NCBI GenBank assembly: GCA_020059765.1
Contig: JAGVBM010000220.1
Coordinates: 1 to 8,247, forward strand
Direction: 5' to 3'
Length of the DNA stretch: 8,247 nt
Source: Bacillota bacterium
GTDB taxonomy: Bacteria; Bacillota; Bacilli; Tumebacillales; Effusibacillaceae
The notes below the pieces were generated by a model. It searched no databases. It had not been told where the DNA came from and worked only from the letters and a program-made list of their open reading frames with translations. Below, piece by piece: positions 1 through 7,099 of this stretch (its first letter is position 1; each line of letters begins with the position of its first letter). The position numbers and the translations under genes are program-made.

Positions 1-376
1 ATTGACACTGCCGGGGCTTGCCGCCTTGATTCTCGGGGTCGGGATGGCGGTGGACGTGAACATTATCGCCTATGAGCGGATGAAAGACGAATTCCGCGGC
101 GGCAAGACTCTGCTGTCGTCGGTCATCATGGGACAAAAACGTTCGCTGCCGACGATTATTGACGCCAACACCACGTCCTTGATCGCCGGTGCGATCATGT
201 TCCTCGTCGGTTCCGGACAAGTGCGCGGATTTGCCGTGGCGCATATTATTTCGATCTTGGCGACATTTCTGACAGCCGTTTTGCTGTCCCGCTGGATGCT
301 GATCCTGCTTGTGCGGTCAAACCTGATTCAGAACCCGTGGTGGTTTGGTGCGAGCAAGGGAGGCGATGCGAAATGA
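1..376 (+). CDS. secD: SecD, C-terminal part (gene cut by window start)
   Basis: This is the last 124 residues of SecD, a membrane subunit of the SecDF complex that uses the proton gradient to help pull exported proteins out of the SecYEG channel. The frame is open to the left edge, so the TTG at base 2 is not a real start. What remains is the last part of the RND-like membrane domain. It begins with the conserved helix containing GMAVDVN followed by ERMKDE; the Asp of this helix is known in the family to matter for proton coupling. Then come the IIDANTTSLIAG segment and a final hydrophobic stretch ending in a short polar tail (GASKGGDAK). The start of secF overlaps its stop as ATGA. In B. 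subtilis the two proteins are fused; here a stop codon separates them. The family assignment is secure. Confidence 0.95.
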   Translation, partial: LTLPGLAALILGVGMAVDVNIIAYERMKDEFRGGKTLLSSVIMGQKRSLPTIIDANTTSLIAGAIMFLVGSGQVRGFAVAHIISILATFLTAVLLSRWMLILLVRSNLIQNPWWFGASKGGDAK

Positions 377-1251
377 AACGGTTTGACATTGTAAGGAAAC
401 GCAAATGGTTTTTCCTGATATCGATTGTTTTGCTGGTTGCAGGCGCTCTGGCCATGGTCGTCATAAAGCCGAACCTGGGAACGGACTTCAAAGCGGGGAC
501 TCGCGTGCAGGTGCAGTTGCAGCCCGGCTTTCAGTCCGGCGAAGTGGCCTCCTTGTTTGACAGCATCGGCCTGAAACAGGCGAATGTGACGACAGCCGGA
601 AATCAGGGGGAAGTGGCGGTTGTCCGGTTGACGGATAAAATCTCGCCCGACCAGGAAGCGTCGATCAAGAAGGCATTGAAAGCCAAATATCCGAATTCCT
701 TGGATCCGGAAATCGTTTCGGTGGATCCGACGGTTGCCAACGAAATGAAGAACAAGGCGATTCTCGCCATTCTGGTGGCCTCTGTCGGGATTATCGTCTA
801 TATGGCGATCCGCTTTGAGTACCGGTTTGCGATTTCCGGTGTCGTATCTGTCCTGCAGGTGGTGCTGCTGGTCCTTTCCATCTTTACGCTGTTGCAGATT
901 GAAATCGACCTGCCGTTTATCGCGGCGCTGCTGACGATTGTCGGATACAGCATCCACGATACGATCGTCATTTTCGACCGGATTCGCGAAAAGATGAGGC
1001 TGAAGAAAGTCAAAACGAAAAGCGATCTGGAAGAGTTGGTGAACGAATCCCTCTGGGAAACGATGAACCGCTCGATCAACACGATTTTGACGGTGGTGTT
1101 TGCCGCAGGCGCCTTGTGGCTGCTTGGCGGACAGGCGATTCGGAACTTTTCGCTGGCGCTGCTGATCGGTCTTGTGATCGGCGGGATGTCGTCGATTTTC
1201 ATTGCTTCCCAAATTTGGGTGTCCTGGCGCGAACGCAGCTTGAAAGGCTGA
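373..1251 (+). CDS. secF: SecF, protein translocase subunit
   Basis: SecF (292 aa) is the partner of SecD in the membrane complex that assists Sec-dependent export. Residues 10-31 form a first membrane helix. An extracytoplasmic P1-like domain follows up to about residue 126, then five more hydrophobic segments. The family signature DTIVIFDRIRE starts at residue 196 and NRSINTILTV follows it; the Asp of DTIV is a conserved functional residue in the family. The GIDFxGG motif usual near the end of helix 1 reads GTDFKAG here (from residue 36), a relaxed version. I chose ATG 373 because AAGGGAGG (356-363) sits 9 bases upstream and the start overlaps the secD stop (ATGA). The in-frame ATG at 337 would lie well inside secD and has no comparable site. 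The reading frame is complete and intact. Confidence 0.95.
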   Translation: MKRFDIVRKRKWFFLISIVLLVAGALAMVVIKPNLGTDFKAGTRVQVQLQPGFQSGEVASLFDSIGLKQANVTTAGNQGEVAVVRLTDKISPDQEASIKKALKAKYPNSLDPEIVSVDPTVANEMKNKAILAILVASVGIIVYMAIRFEYRFAISGVVSVLQVVLLVLSIFTLLQIEIDLPFIAALLTIVGYSIHDTIVIFDRIREKMRLKKVKTKSDLEELVNESLWETMNRSINTILTVVFAAGALWLLGGQAIRNFSLALLIGLVIGGMSSIFIASQIWVSWRERSLKG

Positions 1252-1271
1252 CCTAGATCACGCATTCCCCA

Positions 1272-1324
1272 AGCCGCATGCGGCGAGACGGCTGAAAGCC
1301 GCCCGTCGCCGCGGCTATTTCTTT
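1272..1324 (+). terminator. possible intrinsic terminator or attenuator after secF
   Basis: AGCCGC (1272-1277) pairs with GCGGCT (1311-1316), GGCGA (1282-1286) with TCGCC (1306-1310), and CGGC (1289-1292) with GCCG (1298-1301) around a TGAAA loop. This gives a long GC-rich stem broken by a four-base bulge and a small internal loop. It is followed by ATTTCTTT, a T-rich but interrupted tract. The structure lies 20 bases after the secF stop, a normal place for a terminator. The imperfect T tract suggests partial termination, or a processing or stability element, so recJ may or may not have its own promoter. Confidence 0.45.
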
Positions 1325-1330
1325 AGTCAA

Positions 1331-1347
1331 GTGCGCGATACGCGCAC
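1331..1347. repeat. perfect 7-bp inverted repeat, possible operator or hairpin
   Basis: GTGCGCG, a three-base centre ATA, then CGCGCAC: a perfect 17-bp near-palindrome located 45 bases before the recJ start. Its size and symmetry fit a dimeric repressor operator, or an RNA hairpin with a tight loop. No recognisable sigma-A promoter lies beside it, so the function is unknown. Confidence 0.5.
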
Positions 1348-1381
1348 GATCGATCATCCGGTTGAATATGAAGGTTTGAGC

Positions 1382-1385
1382 GAGG
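1382..1385 (+). promoter_or_regulatory. ribosome binding site of recJ (weak)
   Basis: GAGG lies 7 bases before ATG 1393 but only 4 bases before the adjacent ATG 1390, so spacing favours 1393 as the recJ start. It is short compared with the other sites in this window, suggesting weaker or coupled initiation. Confidence 0.5.
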
Positions 1386-1392
1386 TTGAATG

Positions 1393-3834
1393 ATGAAACA
1401 GACAAAACGATGGATGGCTGCCAAACATGATCCGCAGTTTCTCGAACAATTGGCGGTCGAGCTGGGGGTTTCCCCGGTAATTGCCGGAATGCTTTTGCGC
1501 AGGGGATTGACAGATCCCGAGGCGGCTTCCCGTTTTCTGCATCCGGAACGTTCCGGATTCTATGATCCGTTCCTGATGAAGGACATGGAGAAAGCGGTCG
1601 ATCGAATTCGACAGGCAATTGCCAACCGGGAACGAATCATGGTGTACGGCGATTACGACGCGGACGGGGCGACATCCACCAGTCTGATGTACTTGGCCTT
1701 GCGGAAGGCGGGAGGACAAGTCGAATATTATATTCCGGACCGGTTTGAAGAAGGGTACGGCCTGAACGGCCCCGCCATTTTACAGGCCAAGGAGCGCGGA
1801 TTTGATCTGATTGTAACGGTCGATAACGGAATTTCCGCCGTTGAAGAAGTACGGTTGGCCCGTAATCTCGGACTGGATTTGATCGTTACCGACCATCATA
1901 CGCCGCCGCAGGTACTGCCGGAAGCCTATGCGATATTGAATCCGAAACAACCGGACTGCGGCTATCCGGACAAAATGCTTGCCGGGGTCGGTGTGGCCTT
2001 CAAGCTGGCGCAAGCGTTGCTTGGCGAACTGCCGGAGGAATTTCTGGATCTGGCCGCCATTGGTACAATCGCTGACTTGGCGCCGTTGCTGGATGAGAAC
2101 AGGTTGCTGGCGATTTACGGTTTGCAGCGCATCAACCGATCCCCGCAGGTGGGCATCAAAGCGCTGATTGAAGTGAGCGGCTTGTCCGGCAAAGACATCA
2201 CGGCCGGACATATCGGATTTTCCTTCGGACCGCGGATCAATGCGTCAGGCAGGTTGGATTCGGCCGCTTATGCGGTGGAATTGCTGATCACGGAAGACGA
2301 GGAGCGGGCGCGGGAACTGGCCGATTTTCTGAATCAGCGAAATCAGGAGCGGCAGGAAATCAGCGGCCAAATTTTCGAAGAAGCGGTAGTGGAAATTGAA
2401 GCACATCCGGAAATGCTGACCGGCCGGGTGCTGGTGGTCGCGAAAGAAGGATGGAACGCGGGAGTGATCGGAATTGTCGCTTCCCGATTGGTGGAAAAGT
2501 ATTATCGGCCGACACTGATGATCTCCATTACTGATGGGATGGGAAAAGGGTCCGCCCGCAGCATCGACGGTTTTCATCTGTACGATGCCATGGCCGAATG
2601 CCGGGACTTGTTCGATCATTTCGGGGGGCATAAAATGGCAGCCGGGTTCTCGCTCGCGGCGGACCGGATCGATGAGCTGCGCGACCGGCTCAATCGGACG
2701 GCGTCAGAAGTGCTGACAACGCAAGACATGATTCCAAAGATTGAGATCGACGCCGAGTTGGAGCTTTCGGAGGTCAGCATGGAGTTTGTGCGGGAAGTGG
2801 AAGGATTGGCTCCTTTCGGTTTCGGCAATCCGGGTCCCCGCTTTCAATTAAACGGGTTGACTCTGGAACGGTGCCGAAGGGTCGGACAAGACGGAGCGCA
2901 CTTGCAGCTGGTTGTCCGCAGGGGGGCTGCCCAATTGGGCGGCATTGCGTTTCAGCGGGGAGAAGAAGCGGATCTGATCAACGAATGGCAGCGGCTGGAT
3001 CTTGTTGGCGAACTGAACATCAACGAGTGGAACGGCAAGCAGAGTTTGCAGATTCAGTTGAGCGATTGGCGGCCCAACGGGATTCAGGTATTTGACCGGC
3101 GGCGCGTCGAAGACAAACGGCGCTGGCTGGAAGAACAGGCTGGCCGCAAGGATCTGGTTGTCGTCTGTTTTCATCAGGAAACGGTGGCGGAAGCGGCGAA
3201 GCTGTTGGAGCTTTATCCTTGGCAGGAACCGCACCGGCACCGCGTGTATCTGGCAGATCCCGACGGAGAGATCCGCCTAGTGTGTTCCGACAGCTTGCCG
3301 GACAGGAATACAGCTGGAGAAGATTCGGCGGTCTGGCTGTCGGGCGACGTGGTGTTTTACGATCTGCCTCTGTCGATTGAACAGTATCAGGCGGTGCTGC
3401 GCCGATTGCAGGCGGAGTTTCGCCTCTATTTGATCTATGGTGCCACCGACAAAGTATGGGTGGAACAGCGGAAGCGAACGCTGCTGCCTGACCGCAAAGT
3501 GTTTGCGGGCATTTACAACATGCTGCAGGACCTGCAATCCTGTTCCGCTGCCGAGATTCGAAAACGGATGCCCCCCTCCTATCATGATGCGGCAGATTTC
3601 ATTTTGTCCGTATTTGTCGAACTGGGGTTTGCAGTTCAAGACGGGAACACGTATCATGTGAATAAGGGGACGGGTAAACGTCCGTTGGAAACATCTGAAT
3701 TGTACCAAACTCGCCTCATGCGGATCGAAGCGTATATGCGGGTGATTGATTCATTGATCGAAACGTCGAATGAACAAGCGGTAGCTGCAGTATATGAGTG
3801 GCTGTACCAATCGGAAGGAGTTCAAATCTCATGA
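1393..3834 (+). CDS. recJ: RecJ, single-stranded-DNA-specific 5'-3' exonuclease
   Basis: RecJ (813 aa from ATG 1393) degrades single-stranded DNA 5' to 3' in recombination, mismatch repair and base-excision repair in the cytoplasm. It is a DHH-family phosphoesterase. Visible motifs are DYDADG (from residue 87), TVDNGIS (Asp 144), the name-giving DHH in TDHHTPP (167-169) and IADLAPLLDENR (Asp 228), which together supply the metal-binding aspartates and histidines. The DHHA1 part carries EGWNAGVIGIVASRL and GGHKMAAGF (Gly 411). An OB-fold region begins near residue 450 with APFGFGNPGP at about 473. The last roughly 240 residues match in position the extra C-terminal domain of Bacillus-type RecJ, known from the family rather than from motifs I can read. 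All catalytic motifs are intact. ATG 1390 is an alternative start adding one Met. The stop overlaps the apt start (ATGA). Confidence 0.96.
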   Translation: MKQTKRWMAAKHDPQFLEQLAVELGVSPVIAGMLLRRGLTDPEAASRFLHPERSGFYDPFLMKDMEKAVDRIRQAIANRERIMVYGDYDADGATSTSLMYLALRKAGGQVEYYIPDRFEEGYGLNGPAILQAKERGFDLIVTVDNGISAVEEVRLARNLGLDLIVTDHHTPPQVLPEAYAILNPKQPDCGYPDKMLAGVGVAFKLAQALLGELPEEFLDLAAIGTIADLAPLLDENRLLAIYGLQRINRSPQVGIKALIEVSGLSGKDITAGHIGFSFGPRINASGRLDSAAYAVELLITEDEERARELADFLNQRNQERQEISGQIFEEAVVEIEAHPEMLTGRVLVVAKEGWNAGVIGIVASRLVEKYYRPTLMISITDGMGKGSARSIDGFHLYDAMAECRDLFDHFGGHKMAAGFSLAADRIDELRDRLNRTASEVLTTQDMIPKIEIDAELELSEVSMEFVREVEGLAPFGFGNPGPRFQLNGLTLERCRRVGQDGAHLQLVVRRGAAQLGGIAFQRGEEADLINEWQRLDLVGELNINEWNGKQSLQIQLSDWRPNGIQVFDRRRVEDKRRWLEEQAGRKDLVVVCFHQETVAEAAKLLELYPWQEPHRHRVYLADPDGEIRLVCSDSLPDRNTAGEDSAVWLSGDVVFYDLPLSIEQYQAVLRRLQAEFRLYLIYGATDKVWVEQRKRTLLPDRKVFAGIYNMLQDLQSCSAAEIRKRMPPSYHDAADFILSVFVELGFAVQDGNTYHVNKGTGKRPLETSELYQTRLMRIEAYMRVIDSLIETSNEQAVAAVYEWLYQSEGVQIS

Positions 3835-4343
3835 ATTTGAAAGAAAAAATTCGCGTGATTCCCGATTTTCCGGAACCGGGTATCCGATTTAAGGACATTA
3901 CCACCTTGCTGCAGGACGGTCAGGCATTCCGGTATGCGATCGATCGACTGGCGCAGTATGCAAAAGAACGCAACGCCGATCTGATCGCAGGTCCGGAAGC
4001 GCGGGGGTTTGTATTGGCGGCACCCCTTGCCTATTCCATGGGAGCAGGCTTTGTTCCGGTGCGCAAAGCAGGAAAATTGCCCGGGGAAACTGTAACGGTC
4101 TCCTATGATCTCGAATACGGCAAAGACAAGTTGGAAATTCACCGGGATGCGATCAAGCCCGGACAACGTGTGGTGCTGGCCGACGATCTGCTGGCTACCG
4201 GCGGCACCATCGGATCAACGATCAAACTGGTGGAAGAGCTCGGCGGAGTTGTGGCCGGTGTCGCATTCATGATTGAGTTGACCTATTTGAACGGCAGGGA
4301 GATATTGAAAGATTATGACGTCTTCTCACTTGTCCAATACTGA
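3831..4343 (+). CDS. apt: Apt, adenine phosphoribosyltransferase
   Basis: Apt (170 aa) converts adenine and PRPP to AMP and pyrophosphate, the main adenine salvage step, in the cytoplasm. Family features are the N-terminal FPEPGIRFKDITTLL (from residue 13), AGPEARGF (53-60), the flexible-loop region RKAGKLPGET (79-87) and the PRPP-binding signature VVLADDLLATGGTIGST (114-130), with the paired aspartates and the TGGT turn present. The length is typical of bacterial Apt. I chose ATG 3831 because GGAAGGAG (3813-3820) lies 10 bases upstream and the start overlaps the recJ stop as ATGA. An upstream in-frame ATG at 3798 falls inside recJ without such a site. The order recJ-apt-relA is a well-known Firmicute arrangement and supports the call. 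Confidence 0.97.
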   Translation: MNLKEKIRVIPDFPEPGIRFKDITTLLQDGQAFRYAIDRLAQYAKERNADLIAGPEARGFVLAAPLAYSMGAGFVPVRKAGKLPGETVTVSYDLEYGKDKLEIHRDAIKPGQRVVLADDLLATGGTIGSTIKLVEELGGVVAGVAFMIELTYLNGREILKDYDVFSLVQY

Positions 4344-4347
4344 TCAA

Positions 4348-4357
4348 GAGAAGGTGG
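4348..4357 (+). promoter_or_regulatory. ribosome binding site deciding the relA start
   Basis: GAGAAGGTGG ends 5 bases before ATG 4363. The other in-frame ATG, at 4315 inside the end of apt, has AGGGAG (4296-4301) only at a poor 13-base spacing. This favours 4363. Confidence 0.7.
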
Positions 4358-4362
4358 TTCCT

Positions 4363-6525
4363 ATGGGCATCGGGCGATTGTACGAAAAGCTCGCTCGTTA
4401 CGGCACAGACGAAGACCTCCAGTTGGTCCGTCGTGCACATGAATTTGCCAACAAAGCTCATAAGGGACAAAACCGTCGTTCGGGCGAACCCTACATCTCC
4501 CATCCAATCGCGGTTGCGGAAATTTTGGCCGAATTGGAAATGGACGCGGCGACGCTGGCGGCGGCTCTTTTACATGATGTCGTAGAGGATACGCCGGTCA
4601 CCGAAGAGGAATTGACCGCCGCCTTTGGTACGGAAATCAAGGAATTGGTGGACGGTGTCACGAAACTGGGACGCCTCCGCTATCTTTCGAAAGAAGAGCA
4701 GCAAGCGGAAAACCTGCGCAAAATGTTCCTGGCCATGGCCAAGGACATGCGGGTCATCTTGATCAAACTGGCGGACCGCTTGCACAACATGCGGACGCTC
4801 AAACACCTGCCGCCGGAAAAACAGCAGCGGATCGCAACGGAAACCCTGGAAATCTTCGCTCCGCTTGCCCACCGTCTGGGGATTTCCAAGATCAAGTTTG
4901 AGTTGGAAGACATCGCCTTGCGCTACTTGAATCCGCAGCAATATTACCGGATTGTCAATTTGATGGCAAAGAAGCAGGCGGAGCGGGAAGATTATGTCAC
5001 ACAGGTGATCGATACCGTCAAGCAGAAGCTGTCCGAGATCGAAGTCAAGGCGGAAGTGTCCGGCCGAGCCAAACATATCTACAGCATCTATCGAAAAATG
5101 AGCAAGCAGAACAAGCAGTTTAACGAAATCTATGATCTTTTGGCCGTGCGCGTGATTGTCGATTCGATCAAAGATTGTTACGCGATCCTCGGGATTGTCC
5201 ATACTTTATGGAAACCGATGCCGGGACGCTTCAAAGATTATATTGCAATGCCGAAACCGAACATGTACCAAAGTTTGCATACGACGGTGATCGGACCGAC
5301 GGGTGAACCGTTGGAAATCCAAATCCGGACGTGGGAAATGCACCGCACGGCGGAATACGGGATTGCCGCCCATTGGTTGTACAAGGAAGGGACCGATGCG
5401 ACGAAGGATATGTCCCTTGTGCAAAAAATGGCCTGGTTCCGGGAGATCCTCGAGTGGCAGCAGGATTACAAAGACGCGCAGGAATTTATGGAAACCCTGA
5501 AAATCGACCTGTTCGCCGACGAGGTATTCGTGTTCACGCCGAAAGGGGCCGTTATTTCCCTGCCAAAAGGATCCGTGCCGATTGACTTCGCCTACCGGAT
5601 TCATACGGACATCGGAAATCGCTGCATCGGTGCGAAAATCAACGGCAAGATCGTTCCGCTTGACTACAAGCTGCAAACGGGCGATATCGTGGAAATTCTA
5701 ACGTCCAAATCTTCTTTCGGCCCGTCCCGCGACTGGCTGAAAATTGTCCAATCGCCGCAAGCGAAAAGCAAAATTCGCGCCTGGTTCAAGAAAGAAAAAC
5801 GGGAAGAAAACATTATCAAAGGGCGCGAGATGCTGGAAAAGGAGATCAAGAAAAACGGCTTGGAGATCGCCGATGTTCTAACGGACAAAAATCTCCAGGA
5901 CATCATGAGCAAGTTTAATTTTACAAAAGAAGAGGATTTCTTGGCGTCGATCGGGTACGGTGCCGTATCCACCCACCAAGTGGTGACACGGCTGTTGGAA
6001 AAGATCAAAAAGGAACTTCCGGAAGCGACAAGAACTTTGTCCGAATTCCGGGACGGCCAAAAACAGCAGCGAAAAAGCGGCGGCGGCGTGCGGGTAAAAG
6101 GCGTCGACAACTTGCTGATCCGCTTCTCCCGCTGCTGCAACCCGGTGCCGGGGGATGAAATCGTCGGGTTCATCACCCGCGGGCGCGGAGTTTCCATCCA
6201 CCGGACCGATTGCCCGAACATCCAAAACGAGGACAGCGAAAATCAACGATTGCTGGAAGTGGAATGGGAAAGCTCACCCGCCATTGAGTACAGCGTGGAC
6301 ATTGAAGTGACCGGACTGGATCGGCGCGGCTTGACGATTGAGGTCATGAACGCGATCGCCGAGACGAAAACCGATATCTCCGCTGTATCAGCGCGGGCGG
6401 ACAAGCGTAAAATCGCTTCCATTTTGCTGACGATCCATATCCGCAACGTCGACCACCTGCACACGGTGGTGGAACGGATCAAACGGATCAAAGATATTTA
6501 TACCGTAAGACGAATTATGCAGTAA
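4363..6525 (+). CDS. relA: Bifunctional (p)ppGpp synthetase/hydrolase, RelA/SpoT family
   Basis: This 720-aa long RelA-SpoT homolog makes (p)ppGpp from ATP and GDP/GTP on stalled ribosomes and also hydrolyses it, controlling the stringent response. The N-terminal HD hydrolase domain keeps its metal and catalytic residues: HPIAVAEIL, HDVVEDT (His71-Asp72, Glu75-Asp76) and KLADRLHNMRTL. The synthetase domain has RFKDYIAMPKPN (289-300), YQSLHT (302-307) and EIQIRT (318-323). RxKD rather than ExDD at 289-292 is the form typical of bifunctional enzymes. A TGS domain starts near 385 (DEVFVFTPKG), followed by a helical region, the Cys-rich element SRCCNPVPGD with Cys591, Cys592, His613 and Cys617, and a C-terminal ACT domain from about 647. 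Everything is intact. The length is close to B. subtilis RelA (734 aa). It starts 19 bases after apt. Starting at 4315 would add 16 residues. Confidence 0.97.
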   Translation: MGIGRLYEKLARYGTDEDLQLVRRAHEFANKAHKGQNRRSGEPYISHPIAVAEILAELEMDAATLAAALLHDVVEDTPVTEEELTAAFGTEIKELVDGVTKLGRLRYLSKEEQQAENLRKMFLAMAKDMRVILIKLADRLHNMRTLKHLPPEKQQRIATETLEIFAPLAHRLGISKIKFELEDIALRYLNPQQYYRIVNLMAKKQAEREDYVTQVIDTVKQKLSEIEVKAEVSGRAKHIYSIYRKMSKQNKQFNEIYDLLAVRVIVDSIKDCYAILGIVHTLWKPMPGRFKDYIAMPKPNMYQSLHTTVIGPTGEPLEIQIRTWEMHRTAEYGIAAHWLYKEGTDATKDMSLVQKMAWFREILEWQQDYKDAQEFMETLKIDLFADEVFVFTPKGAVISLPKGSVPIDFAYRIHTDIGNRCIGAKINGKIVPLDYKLQTGDIVEILTSKSSFGPSRDWLKIVQSPQAKSKIRAWFKKEKREENIIKGREMLEKEIKKNGLEIADVLTDKNLQDIMSKFNFTKEEDFLASIGYGAVSTHQVVTRLLEKIKKELPEATRTLSEFRDGQKQQRKSGGGVRVKGVDNLLIRFSRCCNPVPGDEIVGFITRGRGVSIHRTDCPNIQNEDSENQRLLEVEWESSPAIEYSVDIEVTGLDRRGLTIEVMNAIAETKTDISAVSARADKRKIASILLTIHIRNVDHLHTVVERIKRIKDIYTVRRIMQ

Positions 6526-6538
6526 AAAGGGGCAGATT

Positions 6539-6988
6539 ATGCGGATTGTCGTACAACGGGCGTCGCAAGGACGCGTCAAAGTCGAGGGCCGGGTGACGGG
6601 CGAGATTGAGCGCGGCTTGGTGCTGCTTGTCGGGGTCACCCACGATGACACGGAACAGGATGCCGATTGGCTGGCCGAGAAGACGGTCGAGCTGCGCATC
6701 TTTGAAGACGCGGAAGGAAAAATGAACTTGTCGCTGCTCGATGTCGGGGGCGGCGTTCTGTCCGTCTCCCAGTTTACGCTGTATGGGGATTCCCGCAAAG
6801 GACGGCGGCCGAATTTTATGGAAGCGGCCAAACCGGAACAGGCCAATCGGTTGTACGAATACTTCAATGACAAAGTCCGCTCTTACGGCGTTCGTGTCGA
6901 GACCGGAGTGTTTGGCGCCATGATGGACGTGGAACTGGTCAACGACGGCCCGGTCACGCTTTTGTTGGACAGCAAGAAACTTTTTTGA
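6539..6988 (+). CDS. dtd: Dtd, D-aminoacyl-tRNA deacylase
   Basis: Dtd (149 aa) removes D-amino acids (and glycine misattached to tRNA-Ala) from tRNAs, a chiral proofreading step of translation. Both active-site signatures are present: SQFTLYGD (Ser77-Gln78) and NDGPVT (135-140), whose Gly-cisPro pair excludes L-amino acids. The N-terminus MRIVVQRAS, the KGRRPNF segment after the first motif and GVFGAMM before the second are also family hallmarks, and the length is normal. ATG 6539 has AAAAAGGGG (6524-6532) 6 bases upstream. That site overlaps the relA stop, so translation probably follows relA on the same message. It is the last gene of the cluster, with its stop codon built into the terminator stem. 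Confidence 0.97.
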   Translation: MRIVVQRASQGRVKVEGRVTGEIERGLVLLVGVTHDDTEQDADWLAEKTVELRIFEDAEGKMNLSLLDVGGGVLSVSQFTLYGDSRKGRRPNFMEAAKPEQANRLYEYFNDKVRSYGVRVETGVFGAMMDVELVNDGPVTLLLDSKKLF

Positions 6989-7017
6989 ATCATGCGAGAT
7001 CGCATGGTTCTTTTTTT
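6987..7017 (+). terminator. Intrinsic terminator of the recJ-apt-relA-dtd cluster
   Basis: GAATCATGCGA (6987-6997) pairs with TCGCATGGTTC (7000-7010) over 11 positions with a single G-U pair. The formal two-base centre will open to a four-base loop, AGAT. Seven consecutive T follow (7011-7017). The stem begins inside the dtd stop codon (TGA 6986-6988). This is a textbook rho-independent terminator. Confidence 0.93.
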
Positions 7018-7037
7018 GCTCTGCCGTGAAGCAACTT

Positions 7038-7067
7038 TTTACAGATTTCAGCGTACTTAATTATGGA
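7038..7067 (+). promoter_or_regulatory. possible sigma-A promoter of the ABC transporter genes
   Basis: A promoter is expected here because a strong terminator precedes and a new gene follows. TTTACA (7038-7043) matches the -35 consensus at five of six bases. With an 18-base spacer the -10 would be TATGGA (7062-7067), a poor match; the AT-rich TACTTAATTAT (7054-7064) is an alternative -10 area at a less usual spacing. The location is plausible but the exact elements are uncertain. Confidence 0.3.
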
Positions 7068-7085
7068 AAATGAATGACAACCAAC

Positions 7086-7092
7086 AAGGGGG
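7086..7092 (+). promoter_or_regulatory. ribosome binding site deciding the ABC ATPase start
   Basis: AAGGGGG lies 7 bases before ATG 7100. The upstream in-frame ATG at 7070 has only GGAAA directly against it, so 7100 is preferred. Confidence 0.65.
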
Positions 7093-7099
7093 CAGGAAG

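Larger units (their letters stand above)
1244..1393 (+). other. possible short reading frame or gene remnant before recJ
   Basis: One frame stays open for 49 codons across the whole secF-recJ gap and ends with TGA at 1391-1393, overlapping the first possible recJ ATG (1390) as ATGA. Its codons (GCG, GCC, CGC, CCG, GAT, GAA) resemble those of neighbouring genes. The predicted peptide is strongly basic in its first half (AARRLKAARRRGYFF) and acidic at the end (YEGLSEVE). Against it: there is no in-frame ATG, only GTG 1331 and TTG 1376 and the rarer CTG 1292, and none has a convincing ribosome binding site. Two inverted repeats lie inside it. It could be the tail of a decayed gene, a small protein with an unusual start, or chance. 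I do not recognise the peptide. Confidence 0.25.

Noticed and set aside
337..373. In-frame upstream start for secF at ATG 337
   Set aside because: It would overlap secD by 40 bases. ATG 373 has an excellent ribosome binding site and the typical MKRFDIV-type SecF start.
328..1212. Long open frame of 294 codons on the - strand opposite secF
   Set aside because: It mirrors the codon pattern of secF, is rich in Gln, Arg and His as antisense shadows usually are, has no recognisable domain, and lies wholly opposite a certain gene.
1273..1284. 12-bp palindrome GCCGCATGCGGC as a separate operator
   Set aside because: The same bases form part of the larger hairpin at 1272-1316, which explains them better; short GC palindromes are common at this G+C content.
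1348..1355. GATCGATC palindrome next to the inverted repeat
   Set aside because: Too short and simple to support a function; overlapping GATC sites occur by chance.
4570..5202. 210-codon open frame on the - strand opposite relA
   Set aside because: It is an antisense shadow of the HD and synthetase region of a clear gene, with no start signal or family motif.
7018..7099. T-box or other riboswitch in the ABC leader
   Set aside because: Only about 80 bases, AT-rich, with no T-box sequence or second terminator before the gene.
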